This document shows, one piece after another, positions 1 through 9,599 of a stretch of 64,000 nt of DNA. The position numbers were made by a program, and so were the translations under genes. Below the pieces are notes generated by a model. It made no database searches. It worked only from the letters and a program-made list of their open reading frames with translations, and was not told the origin of the DNA. The DNA lies in NCBI GenBank assembly GCA_964636675.1, contig CAZWUO010000001.1:1-64000 (forward strand). The letters run 5' to 3'. How positions within the stretch are numbered: position 1 is the stretch's first letter; every line of letters starts with the position of its first letter. This DNA is from JALUUH01 sp964636675 (lineage in GTDB: Bacteria; Pseudomonadota; Gammaproteobacteria; S012-40).

Positions 1-2
1 AA

Positions 3-1817
3 ATAGTTAATAAAAAATCAGCATTGAATACTCTGTTTTTATCATTAACCGGGGGGGATCAGCCTGATCTTGCAGATACTATTAATGAGGATGAGTTATG
101 GGTAGACTATTTTTTAGATCAATTAACGATAGAGCCGGTTAAAAACTCGCGTTTAGTGAGGATTCACTTTGATTCTCCGGATATTTCATTAAGTGCCCAG
201 ATTATTAATACTTTTGCTGATAATTTTATCAATATGAATTTGGAGCGCCGTTTTGAAGCATCTTCTTATGCAAAAACATTTTTGGAAGATCGCATTGCTC
301 AAGTACAGGCAAAACTCGAAGAGTCTGAGAAAAAACTCGTTAAGTTTGCAAGGAAAAATCAGATAATAAATGTAAGTGATAGCCAGAATGTGGATAGTCA
401 AAATTTGGGAGTAATGAACCTCGCGTTGTCCAAGGCAAGTCAAGAACGGATAGATGCTGAAGCCAAGTACAAACAAACTACCAGCAGCAATTTTTTTGAA
501 ATATTATCCAGCAAGGTGGTGCAAGAACTGAAACAGATATTGGCTAAAATGGAAGCTCAATATTCTGATCAACTTAAAGTATATAAGCCTGCTTATCCCA
601 CAATGCTGCAGTTAAGAGGTCAAATTGATGAAATTGAACGCAAAATAGTCGAAGAAATTAATAGCATCCGGTCGGCGATAAAATCACAGTTTCAGTCTGC
701 GCTTGAAAAAGAAAGGTTGCTTAACCTCGAGTTAGTTGCTTTGAAAGAAAATGTACTTGGTTTTCAAGACAGAAGTATTCAATATAATATTTTGCAGCGA
801 GAGGTTGAAACAAACCGTGAGTTATATCAGGGTTTGTTACAACGGATGAAAGAAGTGGGTGTGGCTGGCGGTATAAGTTCGAATAATGTTTTTATTGTTG
901 ATGTGGCAGTTGATCCGGACAAAAAATATAAACCAAAGCTTGTGGTTAATTTATTACTGGCAATGTTGGTTGGTTTACTTGGCGGGATTGGACTGGCATT
1001 TTTGTTTGAACACCTTGATGATACCTTAAAACAGGCTGATGACTTTGAGAAACTAGTTTCCTTGTCTTCTCTTGGTCTCGTTCCGGTAGCCAGTGAAAGT
1101 GTTTCAACTTCTGATTTGGGCTTATTGTCGCATTACGACCCTGGCTCGATGTTGGCCGAAGCTTATCGTTCCATTAGAACGTCGTTAAGCTTTGGCACGA
1201 CGAACGGTGCTCCTAGGAGTCTGTTGATTACGAGTCCAGGGCCAGGAGAAGGAAAAACGACCTCAGCCCTGAATATTGCCATTGCGTTTACTCAGCTAAA
1301 TAAGCAAGTTCTACTGATCGATGGTGATTTGAGAAATCCGTCGATTCATAAGCTATTGCGCATCAGGAATAGCATTGGACTGAGTAATTATTTGACGTCT
1401 GATACTGGTCCTGCTGATGTCTCTCAAGATACCGAAATCGAGGGTCTATTTGTAATGCCGGCTGGGCCTGTTTGTCCGAACCCTGCTGAGTTATTGTCGA
1501 GTGAGAAAATGAGCGAATTATTAACCATTGCGCAGCAGAAGTTTGATTATGTCATAATAGATGGCCCTCCCGTGCTGGGTTTAGCTGATGCATTAATACT
1601 CAGTAAACAAGTTGTTGCTGTTGTAATGATTGCTGAGGCGAGTAGCACAAGAACTGGCATGCTAAAAATGAGTGTAAAGCGATTAATCAAAGCGCACGCT
1701 AATATAATGGGTGGCATATTAACCAAAGTAGACGCAAGGCATGGGTTTTATGGCTATTATGGTCAGTATTATTCCTACGAACGAGACCGAGAAGAAAATC
1801 CAAAGCTTCCGGTGTGA
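3..1817 (+). CDS. Polysaccharide chain-length regulator fused to BY-kinase (5' end outside window)
   Basis: The reading frame is open to the left edge of the window, so the gene starts upstream; a TTG at 24 is only an internal codon. The visible part has the periplasmic Wzz/GNVR region with coiled coils, a second transmembrane helix at about residue 312-335, and a cytoplasmic tyrosine autokinase domain. That domain shows Walker A (GPGEGKTT), Walker A' (VLLIDGD) and Walker B (VIIDGPP), and ends in a tyrosine-rich tail (GFYGYYGQYYSYE) typical of the autophosphorylated cluster. Such inner-membrane proteins control the length and export of exopolysaccharide chains. The neighbouring XrtA-type ATPase and polymerase support an exopolysaccharide locus. 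The family call is firm; the exact polymer is unknown. Confidence 0.9.
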   Translation: MVNKKSALNTLFLSLTGGDQPDLADTINEDELWVDYFLDQLTIEPVKNSRLVRIHFDSPDISLSAQIINTFADNFINMNLERRFEASSYAKTFLEDRIAQVQAKLEESEKKLVKFARKNQIINVSDSQNVDSQNLGVMNLALSKASQERIDAEAKYKQTTSSNFFEILSSKVVQELKQILAKMEAQYSDQLKVYKPAYPTMLQLRGQIDEIERKIVEEINSIRSAIKSQFQSALEKERLLNLELVALKENVLGFQDRSIQYNILQREVETNRELYQGLLQRMKEVGVAGGISSNNVFIVDVAVDPDKKYKPKLVVNLLLAMLVGLLGGIGLAFLFEHLDDTLKQADDFEKLVSLSSLGLVPVASESVSTSDLGLLSHYDPGSMLAEAYRSIRTSLSFGTTNGAPRSLLITSPGPGEGKTTSALNIAIAFTQLNKQVLLIDGDLRNPSIHKLLRIRNSIGLSNYLTSDTGPADVSQDTEIEGLFVMPAGPVCPNPAELLSSEKMSELLTIAQQKFDYVIIDGPPVLGLADALILSKQVVAVVMIAEASSTRTGMLKMSVKRLIKAHANIMGGILTKVDARHGFYGYYGQYYSYERDREENPKLPV

Positions 1818-1897
1818 GATAAATCACAAGTATCGCTGCAGATTGATGGTACAAGATAGGTAATTATTCCGTTGTTTTTAGTATTTAGGTGAGCTAA

Positions 1898-4585
1898 TTG
1901 TACGAAGCACATTTTGGATTAACCGCATCTCCTTTTCGGCTTAGCCCGGATCCTAGCTTCTTTTTTGGAAGCAAGGGGCACAAGCGTGCGCTTGCGTATT
2001 TACGGTATGGTTTGACTCAAAAAGAAGGCTTTATTGTGGTTACTGGTTCACCCGGAACGGGTAAGACCACACTTGCACGCGCTTTACTTGAAGAGCTATC
2101 TAAAAATAAGGTCATTGTTTCGGAACTAAATACCACGCATCTTGAGGCAGATGATGTATTACGCATGGTGGCCGCATCTTTTGGTTTAGAGCATGAAAAT
2201 CTCGCAAAAGCTTCGTTGCTTAATAGACTGGAACGCTTTTTTCTGACGAAGTATAGAGCTGGATATCATTGTTTGTTGATGGTTGATGAGTCGCAAAACC
2301 TTCCGTTTGGTTCATTAGAAGAACTTAGAATGCTGTCTAATTTTTATGCGGGAAAACATGCCTTATTGCAAATTTTTCTATTAGGTCAGCAACAGTTTCG
2401 AGATGCGTTGTATGATCCTAAGTTAGAGCAATTGCGTCAACGTGTTGTTGCTGCAACTCATCTTGATCCATTAAACGCGAAAGAAACACGTGCATATATA
2501 CTGCATCGTTTAAATCATGTTGGATGGAAGCAAAACCCTAATTTTACCCAAAGAGCTTTTGCTTATATTTATACTTTGACCACAGGGATTCCAAGACGCA
2601 TAAATACGTTTTGTGATCGTTTGATGTTGTTTGCATCCTTAGAAGAAATTACTGAAATAAATGATACCCATGTTAAAGCAGTTGCCAAGGAGTTGATGTA
2701 CGAGGTTACTTCCAATAAATCCGATATAACGACTGAGACCGCTTCTGATCCGTCACAAACTTCTCTTGAGTTGACGACTATGGAAGAACTTACTCCGTCA
2801 GAAATAATTAATATTGAAGAAGAATTTAGACAGGAAGAAGAGCTTCAGGCGTCAGAAATATCGCAAACCGAAATTGTGCAAAACGCACCGTTATTAGTGC
2901 CAGAAGAAGAGAACATCGAAAAACTTGCTGCACAAGAAAAAACTGCTTTTGAGGCTCAAGCATCTTTTTCCAGGAATGAAGTTCTTTCTGATAAAAATGA
3001 GAGCAACGATATTGCGCATGATGATAGTTCATCGAAAGTTAAAAATAAAAAACGCAAAGGCCAAAATAAATCATATGCTAGCGTGAAAAAAACGCTATAC
3101 AGTAAATCCAGAAATAATACTCAAACATCACCTAGAAAGAATGTTGAACACAAACCTCAGTATTTAAATCAGCAACCAGGGCTAGGATTAGTTGCTCTTG
3201 CCGTAGAGTATTATCATCAACCTGATGAACATAAAGAATTATTGTGTTCCTCTTCGATATTGCCACCTGGCATTGACGAGCTTTTCAGGGTGGCGATGGG
3301 AAAATTACATATTGATTTAGATGCGTTTGAAGGTTTATCAGATATGAGCCAAGCAGATCTAAAGGAGGCTGCACGGCGTTTTATCAAGGAAATATTATTA
3401 TCCAATGCATCTGATTATTATCGACGATTAGGTTTAACTAAGACTGCTAGCCAAGAACAAATTAAAGCGCACTACCAAATATTATTCAAACTTTTTCAGC
3501 CGGATCAAGAAAAAGATGCTGGACAATGGAATGAATCTTTCACTATAAAAATAAACCAAGCTTATGTTTCTTTACGTGAAAAAAATAAACGAGATGCCTA
3601 TGATTATTTTCTTGATTCTTTAGAAATTGTTGAGCTTGACCAAGAAGTTGAAGTTGATCAAGGATCCGTATCTGTTTCAGATATTTCGGATAAGCTTCCA
3701 TTAAAGCTTGAAGCAGGGGATGCGAATAAAACTTTCTTATCTGTCGTTAAGAATAATATGTACATGATCATTGCGACTGTGATTTTTATGATTATCGGGG
3801 TTGTAAGTGTGGTGTTAGCTCCTTCGCTGTTTGATTTACAACCAAATCAGTTTGTGGATAAGCAACGCGACGGATCTTTAATGAACGCTCCCACGGAAAA
3901 TATTCCTCTTTCCCCGACTGATGAGCATGATATCAATCGGATAGATACTGTCCTAAATAGTGACCTCGAATTTGGAGAACCAAAGGTATTTGATGGGTCG
4001 GCAGGTTCGAATTCACCGATTACAAATTTCATTAATGAAAATATTAATTCTACGACGCTGAATAAATCCGCGCAAGAAAAACCCCCAGGGTTTAAGATTC
4101 GCAATAATATTCTTTCTCAACAAACCACGACTCTGTCGACAGAAAAACTCGGATCCTTAAAAACGAACGAACAAGTTAAAAAACTCGAGACAGTGAAGCA
4201 AAACACCGTTAAAGTTATACCGAAAAAAGAGCTTGATGCCATGATGAGCCTGTTTTATCAGTCTTATAAAGAAGGTGATTTAAAAGAATTTATTCGTTTG
4301 TTTTATAAAAGCGCGATCACGAATGATCGCAAGAACAGAGTTGGGATTGCCAAAGATTATTCTCGACTTTTTAGTTCTACTGATAAACGCAGTATTAACA
4401 TCGAAAATCTCGAATGGAATACGGTGGGTAATAAAGCAGTAGGAATTGGAGACTTTATCGTTAGGACAGTTAAGACTGGGGACACCGAAACAAAGAGTTT
4501 TGAAGGCACAATTAGACTCGTTGTGCTTAAAGAAAGAGGCAAAATAAGATTTAAAGAAATGTACCATGCTTACAGTGAAGATTGA
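1898..4585 (+). CDS. XrtA/ExeA-type secretion ATPase fused to a J-like domain, TM helix and NTF2-like domain
   Basis: The TTG start is chosen because MYEAHFGL is the usual N-terminus of ExeA-like ATPases and AGGTGAG lies just upstream. Residues 1-270 form the AAA ATPase found in PEP-CTERM/exopolysaccharide loci, with Walker A GSPGTGKTT near 49 and Walker B LLMVDESQ near 127. A long acidic then basic linker follows. At about 505-575 there is a J-domain-like segment (DYYRRLGL...), but its HPD signature reads QPD, so DnaK stimulation is doubtful. One TM helix lies at about 620-642. The last 120 residues (774-895) look like an NTF2/SnoaL-type fold, probably periplasmic. Typical relatives of this ATPase are only about 270-350 residues, so the C-terminal 600 residues are extra. 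Inferred role: energising or coordinating polysaccharide export. Confidence 0.8.
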   Translation: MYEAHFGLTASPFRLSPDPSFFFGSKGHKRALAYLRYGLTQKEGFIVVTGSPGTGKTTLARALLEELSKNKVIVSELNTTHLEADDVLRMVAASFGLEHENLAKASLLNRLERFFLTKYRAGYHCLLMVDESQNLPFGSLEELRMLSNFYAGKHALLQIFLLGQQQFRDALYDPKLEQLRQRVVAATHLDPLNAKETRAYILHRLNHVGWKQNPNFTQRAFAYIYTLTTGIPRRINTFCDRLMLFASLEEITEINDTHVKAVAKELMYEVTSNKSDITTETASDPSQTSLELTTMEELTPSEIINIEEEFRQEEELQASEISQTEIVQNAPLLVPEEENIEKLAAQEKTAFEAQASFSRNEVLSDKNESNDIAHDDSSSKVKNKKRKGQNKSYASVKKTLYSKSRNNTQTSPRKNVEHKPQYLNQQPGLGLVALAVEYYHQPDEHKELLCSSSILPPGIDELFRVAMGKLHIDLDAFEGLSDMSQADLKEAARRFIKEILLSNASDYYRRLGLTKTASQEQIKAHYQILFKLFQPDQEKDAGQWNESFTIKINQAYVSLREKNKRDAYDYFLDSLEIVELDQEVEVDQGSVSVSDISDKLPLKLEAGDANKTFLSVVKNNMYMIIATVIFMIIGVVSVVLAPSLFDLQPNQFVDKQRDGSLMNAPTENIPLSPTDEHDINRIDTVLNSDLEFGEPKVFDGSAGSNSPITNFINENINSTTLNKSAQEKPPGFKIRNNILSQQTTTLSTEKLGSLKTNEQVKKLETVKQNTVKVIPKKELDAMMSLFYQSYKEGDLKEFIRLFYKSAITNDRKNRVGIAKDYSRLFSSTDKRSINIENLEWNTVGNKAVGIGDFIVRTVKTGDTETKSFEGTIRLVVLKERGKIRFKEMYHAYSED

Positions 4586-4702
4586 TGACAGTTTGCCTCG
4601 TTTTCATCTCACTATCACTTAATCAGAGGTTGCCTTATTAATTAGGATACGATAATTATGTTGATTTTTATGAATGCATACCACGGTGACCCTTGTTAAG
4701 GC

Positions 4703-5947
4703 TTGAATCGAAATTTGCTTAAAGTTTACCCTTTTGTTTTTTTTCTGTTGTGTACAGTATTAGTTTGGCGTGTCATTTCTCTTGGTGTTTCTGAGTTTTT
4801 GAGCGCAGACTCTTCAGTGGATAATATCGACGCGATATTGAGCTGGAATAGTGTAAATCCACAAGCATTACTTGCCAAAGGATTGTCTCATTTATCAACT
4901 GACAAAGATTCCTTTGAGTTTTATTTAGCAAAATCAATTGTGAGTAATATTTCTGATTCCAGAAGTCTCGTACTGCTCGCGGAGCGGTGGGCAGAGCGCG
5001 GAGATATAGAAAGAGCGAATAAGGCGATGCACTTGTTGGTTAAGTTATATCCGGCAGATATAAGTGTTGGTCTAGCGGCTGCTTCTTATTTTTATAGCCG
5101 CAGTAAACTCACTGAAGCTTTCCAACATTGGTCACAGGCGATGCTGAGATCAAGTCGTTTTGATTCAGTAATATTTGATTTTATTTATCCGCAACTCAAA
5201 CATAAAGAAATGCGAGATGCGGTGATTAATGCATCGAGGGCTGGAAAAAAATGGTGGCCTAGATTTTTTGCTTACGCGATCAAGCAAAACGATAATATTG
5301 ATATTGTAGATGTGTTATACGCTGCAAGATTGGAGTCTGCCAAGCCTGTCAAGCCTTGGGTTCGCAAGCAATATCTCAATTTTCTATTTAAACATGATAA
5401 ATGGCAAAAAGCCTATATGGTTTGGTTGTCAGGTTTGGATGAAAAAGAAAGGAAATCTTTAGGTTATTTATACGATGGTGGGTTTGAAAATGAATTTAGC
5501 TATTACGGATTTTATTGGCATGCCTACAAGAATAAAGCGGCAAAAATAGAACAAACACGGGTGCGCGCTAGCAGTGGCAAGAAGGCTCTAAAAATCACGT
5601 TCTTAAACAAGCCCGTTCCGTTTTATCATGTTCTGCAAATTACTCTCTTACGACCGGGCAGTTATCTTTTTAAAGGAAAAGTTAAGAAAGATGGTTTAAC
5701 GAGCAATCGAGGAATTAATTGGCGCATAAGTTGTAAAGGGCAATCACTATTGGCGCAAAGTATTCGTTTTAACGGGATGGAGCATTGGCAGTCTTTTGAG
5801 GTAGAATTCAAGGTTCCTGAGCAAAAATGCAATGCTCAAGAAATAAGACTCGTCTCAAATGGAAAGAATAAATCAGATTATAAAATAAAAGGTGCTCTTT
5901 GGTTTGATGATTTATCGATCGCTCAAGTGCATCGACCAAATAGATAA
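4703..5947 (+). CDS. Membrane-anchored TPR protein with C-terminal carbohydrate-binding-like domain
   Basis: The start is TTG with AAGG a few bases upstream. An N-terminal helix (about residues 8-27) should anchor or export the protein. Residues 40-240 are alpha-helical repeats of TPR type. The C-terminal 150 residues begin around GYLYDGGFENEFSYYG and end with LWFDDLSIAQV, the pattern of a jelly-roll carbohydrate-binding module as found in many exopolysaccharide-cluster proteins. It lies between the secretion ATPase and a FecR-like gene on the same strand, so it is probably part of the same transcription unit and acts in polymer handling at the envelope. No catalytic motif is visible, and the function is inferred from context. 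Confidence 0.6.
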   Translation: MNRNLLKVYPFVFFLLCTVLVWRVISLGVSEFLSADSSVDNIDAILSWNSVNPQALLAKGLSHLSTDKDSFEFYLAKSIVSNISDSRSLVLLAERWAERGDIERANKAMHLLVKLYPADISVGLAAASYFYSRSKLTEAFQHWSQAMLRSSRFDSVIFDFIYPQLKHKEMRDAVINASRAGKKWWPRFFAYAIKQNDNIDIVDVLYAARLESAKPVKPWVRKQYLNFLFKHDKWQKAYMVWLSGLDEKERKSLGYLYDGGFENEFSYYGFYWHAYKNKAAKIEQTRVRASSGKKALKITFLNKPVPFYHVLQITLLRPGSYLFKGKVKKDGLTSNRGINWRISCKGQSLLAQSIRFNGMEHWQSFEVEFKVPEQKCNAQEIRLVSNGKNKSDYKIKGALWFDDLSIAQVHRPNR

Positions 5948-5964
5948 TTGTTTAAAGGTTAAAT

Positions 5965-6522
5965 ATGATGAAAAACAAATGGATATGTGCTTTTTTGTTG
6001 GTGTTAACGGCATCGATAGGTATCGCTAATGCTGAAAAAGTGACCGTTGGAGAAATAATTGGTTTGGTAATGCTCAATAATGAAGGTGTATTTGTAAAAG
6101 TGAATACAGGGATGGAATTAGAAAAAGGTGATCAAATTTATGTGCTTGAAAATTCTTCGGCATTATTATTACAAGGTAGTGATTGTGCAGCGCGGTTAAA
6201 TGCCAATGAACTCTTTGAGTTAAATCACTCTGATCTATGCGCAAAAAACTCCAGTTTGATTACGTCCAAAGGGCCTCAATTAGTCGCAGCGATCGGCTTG
6301 GATGAACCTAACTCTGCAACTGGCTTGGATACAGGGGAAGCATCTGAAGACCAAGAAAATTCCGTTGGTGAAGATGGAGCAATATTACCGGAAAATCAGA
6401 GTTTTTTTTCAGGGATTGCAGCGAAACTAGCAATTCCTGCAACCTTAACCGGTGCTGTACTATTTTCAACCATTGCAGGTGGTGGTGGTACTGTGCGGCC
6501 TGAACCGATTAGTCCAGAATAA
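5965..6522 (+). CDS. Exported FecR-like protein of the exopolysaccharide locus
   Basis: The protein has 185 residues and a clear signal peptide (cleavage probably after ANA, residue 23). Residues 25-100 resemble the FecR-type beta domain (VGEIIGLVML...VNTGMELEKGDQIYVLENSSALL). An acidic Ser/Gly-rich linker leads to a C-terminal hydrophobic stretch (about 150-172) ending in a glycine run and PEPISPE. Two cysteines (about 71 and 91) could form a disulfide. The tail resembles a membrane anchor more than a canonical PEP-CTERM sorting signal, because the basic cluster after the helix is missing. It starts 17 bp after the TPR gene and probably shares its transcript. The precise role is unknown. Confidence 0.6.
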   Translation: MMKNKWICAFLLVLTASIGIANAEKVTVGEIIGLVMLNNEGVFVKVNTGMELEKGDQIYVLENSSALLLQGSDCAARLNANELFELNHSDLCAKNSSLITSKGPQLVAAIGLDEPNSATGLDTGEASEDQENSVGEDGAILPENQSFFSGIAAKLAIPATLTGAVLFSTIAGGGGTVRPEPISPE

Positions 6523-6563
6523 GTTGTGAGCCAAATACAAGTCGTTACTTAGAATATTCTTTA

Positions 6564-8045
6564 GTGTATGAGTCTGCAAAACTAAGCCGATACTCTTTTG
6601 GTTTAGTTATTCTTCTTCTCACAGCGCCTCTGTTTCGCGGTGGTAACCGTCCCATCGCTCTTATGTTTATTGAATTGTTGGGAATAGCCTTGTTATTCCT
6701 AATATTTTTTCAGCGGAAACAATTGTCCTCGATGCCGAAATTTTTACGTTATGGTTTAGTTGCTTTTGTTTTAATACCGCTGATCTACTTAATACCCTTG
6801 CCTATTGATTGGTGGGCAGCCCTCCCTGGCAGAGAAGGATTTTATGAAGTGCTTCGTTTATTAGAGGGTGAGAGGGTTTTATTTCATAGCATATCAATAA
6901 ATTCTCTTTCTTCTGAGCAATCTTATCTCGCGTTGTTACCCATCATCGCGATTTTTCTGAGCTGCTTTATTTTTAATCAAAAGCAGCTATTAAATATTAT
7001 CAAGTGCTTAATCCTATTAGCAATGTTTCAAGCGATTATAGGGCTTCTGCAATTTAGTACAGCTGTTGATCACTGGATTCGCTTGGGCATTGAGACCCAT
7101 AGTAATAATGCAGTGGGTACCTATCCAAATCGGAATCATTTTTCGGGCTTGCTTGAGATGATTTTACCGCTTTCCATTGCTTATTGGGCAATGCGTTTTA
7201 ATCGCCGAATCGGTAAAGAAGGACTGCGGCATTGGCGAATTAGGCTTGCGAGTTTAGCTGATAGTGACGCATTGATAATTGCGGGGATAGGTATTGTTAT
7301 TTTATTGCTGATCTTAGGGGTGGTTTTTTCGCGTTCTAGAACAGGTATAGCCCTCGTCATGTTAGGTATCCTGTTATCCGCTATATTGTTGGCACCAAAA
7401 ATTAATAAGAAACGAGGATTTCGAGGTATTGCAGTATTAGTGACGCTGGTCATTGTTATTGCTGCGCAAATTGGCCTGATGCCTATTTTTCAACGATTTG
7501 CGGAGCAAGACCCGTTGCTGGACAGTAGATGGACGATCTATAGTGCAACGTTTGACGCTATAAGTACCTATTTCCCGTTAGGCAGTGGACCGGGAACCTA
7601 TCAATCCGTTTTATTGGGCTTTCAGCCAGATAGCATTAGTCATTTTATTAATCACGCCCACAATGATTATTTGGAGTGGATGACTGAATTAGGTATTTTT
7701 TCCATTTTATTGTTTGTTTTATTTTGCTTCGTTATTTTGCGACAATTTATTCGTTTATTTAACAATAAACACTGGGGTGATTTTCACTATTTACAAATGG
7801 GTTGCGGCATAGGTATTTTTTTAATGATGTTACATAGTCTTACTGATTATAATTTGAGAATTCCTGCGAATGCACTTATTTTTTCTTTTTTGGTGGGGGT
7901 GTTTTTAAGATCACATAATGAGGGACTAGAGAAGAGAGCCACGCGTAAATTAAGGTTCAAAGCAGACGGTGCACGTATATTACATCAATCGGTTAAACCA
8001 GATTCCTTGCGTAGCAAAAAAAATCCTTTTCTTGATTCTGACTAA
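6564..8045 (+). CDS. O-antigen ligase/polymerase family membrane protein (Wzy/WaaL type)
   Basis: This is a 493-residue polytopic membrane protein with about 11-12 hydrophobic helices. A large periplasmic loop carries VGTYPNRNHFSGLLEM and, later, GSGPGTYQ...HAHNDYLEWMTELG, the signature of the O-antigen ligase/polymerase family. Such proteins polymerise or ligate lipid-linked repeat units at the periplasmic face. Its position at the end of the exopolysaccharide gene run favours a polymerase role for that polysaccharide. The start is GTG with no convincing ribosome-binding site, so the first few residues are uncertain. A repeat fragment begins 2 bp after the stop and fills the space to the convergent spoVR. 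Confidence 0.85.
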   Translation: MYESAKLSRYSFGLVILLLTAPLFRGGNRPIALMFIELLGIALLFLIFFQRKQLSSMPKFLRYGLVAFVLIPLIYLIPLPIDWWAALPGREGFYEVLRLLEGERVLFHSISINSLSSEQSYLALLPIIAIFLSCFIFNQKQLLNIIKCLILLAMFQAIIGLLQFSTAVDHWIRLGIETHSNNAVGTYPNRNHFSGLLEMILPLSIAYWAMRFNRRIGKEGLRHWRIRLASLADSDALIIAGIGIVILLLILGVVFSRSRTGIALVMLGILLSAILLAPKINKKRGFRGIAVLVTLVIVIAAQIGLMPIFQRFAEQDPLLDSRWTIYSATFDAISTYFPLGSGPGTYQSVLLGFQPDSISHFINHAHNDYLEWMTELGIFSILLFVLFCFVILRQFIRLFNNKHWGDFHYLQMGCGIGIFLMMLHSLTDYNLRIPANALIFSFLVGVFLRSHNEGLEKRATRKLRFKADGARILHQSVKPDSLRSKKNPFLDSD

Positions 8046-8047
8046 GT

Positions 8048-8092
8048 TTAACCTAGATTCCGCAGTTGACCACGATGCGGCATCGTTAAGCC
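8048..8092 (+). repeat. MITE-like repeat, solo end (copy A)
   Basis: This carries the repeat terminus CCTAGATTCCGCAGTTGAC followed by the inner motif GGCATCGTTAAGC shared with copy B at 16051. It fills the whole gap between two convergent genes and overlaps the last codons of spoVR. The GCGGC/GCCGC pair inside could form a short hairpin. Confidence 0.75.
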
Positions 8093-9591
8093 GCAATCTC
8101 TTTTTTCTGTTCATGGGTTAATTCAACGGCGTTATCCTCGGTAACGGTCTCTAGGCGTACCGTAAACCCCCATAGTCGCGTGAGATGTTTTATTACCTGA
8201 TCGACAGTTGCAGCAAGTGGTTTACGGTTGTATTGTTGGTGGCGTAAGGTCAATGCGCGATCGCCACGCATGTCTACATTATACACCTGAATATTAGGTT
8301 CTTGGCTTCCTAGATTATATTGATCCGCAAGTAATGTGCGAATTTGTTGATAGCCTTCATCATTATGAATTGCAGATATTTCGATATTGCGATTTTTGTC
8401 ATTGTCTAGAACAGCGAACAGTTTTAAGTCGCGTATCACTTTAGGTGACAAATATTGTGAAATAAAGCTTTCATCTTTAAAATTTCTCATGGCAAAGTCC
8501 AAAGTATCGATCCAGTCTGTGTTTACTAAATCAGGAAACCATTTTGTATCTTCCTCGGTAGGGTGTTCGCAGATTCGCCTGATATCACTCATTATCGAAA
8601 ATCCAAGCGAGTAGGGGTTTATTCCACTATAGTGGGGTGAGTCGAAATCGGGTTGGTAAGTTACATTACTATGTGACTTGAGGAATTCAATCATAAAACC
8701 ATCAGTGACGAGATTTTCATCATAGAGTTGATTTAAAATCGTATAGTGCCAAAATGTTGCCCAACCTTCATTCATCACTTTAGTTTGTTTTTGTGGATAA
8801 AAGTATTGGGATATTTTTCTGACTATGCGTACGATTTCTCTTTGCCAAGGTTCTAGTAGAGGGGCATTTTTTTCGATAAAGTAGAGTATGTTTTCCTGAG
8901 GTTCTTCTGGGAAACGATCAACTATTTTTTCTTTTTTCTCATTTTCTCGTCTAGGCAACGTGCTCCATAGCTCATTAACCTGAGACTGCATATAAACTTC
9001 TCGTTCTTTGAGCCTTGCTTGTTCTTCTTTCATGGACACAGGGTGGGGCCGTTTATATCGATCAACTCCGTAGTTCATTAGCGCATGACAGGAATCCAAT
9101 ATTTCTTCGACTGCAACTTCGCCATATTTTTCTTCGCAGTCAGTCACAAAGTCCTTGGCAAATACGAGATAATCAATAATCGCATCTGCGGAAGTCCATT
9201 GTTTAAATAAATAGTTGTTTTTAAAAAATGAATTATGTCCATAAGCTGCATGTGCAAGCACAAGTGCTTGCGTCATCATCGAGTTTTCTTCCATTAAATA
9301 GGATATACATGGATTCGAGTTTATAACAATTTCGTAGGCTAAGCCCATTTCTCCGCGACGATACTTTTTCTCCGTGTCCATAAATTGCTTACCGAAAGAC
9401 CAGTGGCTATAACCCACCGGCATTCCAACTGAGGAATACGCATCCATCATCTGTTCTGCGGTTATAACTTCTATTTGGTTTGGATAGGTATCGAGCTTGA
9501 ATTTCCGAGCAATCCTCGATATTTCTTGGTCATATCGCTCAATCAACTCGAAGGTCCACTCAGATGTTTCAGATATTGGCTTGTGTGTCAT
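8086..9591 (-). CDS. spoVR: SpoVR family protein (YcgB-like)
   Basis: The protein has 501 residues and matches the SpoVR/YcgB family along its length (EWTFELIERYDQEISRIARKF near the N-terminus, NEGWATFWHY centrally). YcgB is usually near 510 residues. It starts 8 bp after yeaH and is the third gene of the yeaG-yeaH-spoVR cluster, a sigma-S/nutrient-stress module in enterics whose biochemical role is still unclear. No good Shine-Dalgarno precedes the ATG, consistent with translational coupling. The TAA stop lies within a repeat fragment (8048-8092), so the last few residues may have been altered by repeat insertion. The family call is secure. Confidence 0.93.
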   Translation of the reverse strand: MTHKPISETSEWTFELIERYDQEISRIARKFKLDTYPNQIEVITAEQMMDAYSSVGMPVGYSHWSFGKQFMDTEKKYRRGEMGLAYEIVINSNPCISYLMEENSMMTQALVLAHAAYGHNSFFKNNYLFKQWTSADAIIDYLVFAKDFVTDCEEKYGEVAVEEILDSCHALMNYGVDRYKRPHPVSMKEEQARLKEREVYMQSQVNELWSTLPRRENEKKEKIVDRFPEEPQENILYFIEKNAPLLEPWQREIVRIVRKISQYFYPQKQTKVMNEGWATFWHYTILNQLYDENLVTDGFMIEFLKSHSNVTYQPDFDSPHYSGINPYSLGFSIMSDIRRICEHPTEEDTKWFPDLVNTDWIDTLDFAMRNFKDESFISQYLSPKVIRDLKLFAVLDNDKNRNIEISAIHNDEGYQQIRTLLADQYNLGSQEPNIQVYNVDMRGDRALTLRHQQYNRKPLAATVDQVIKHLTRLWGFTVRLETVTEDNAVELTHEQKKEIAA

Positions 9592-9599
9592 ATAACGTT

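Noticed and set aside
24..1817. TTG at position 24 as the start of the BY-kinase gene
   Set aside because: The frame is open to the window edge and the first TM helix and Wzz N-terminus are missing, so the gene begins upstream.
5965..6522. PEP-CTERM sorting signal in the small FecR-like protein
   Set aside because: The tail has a hydrophobic helix and PEP residues after it, but the order is reversed and no basic cluster ends the protein.
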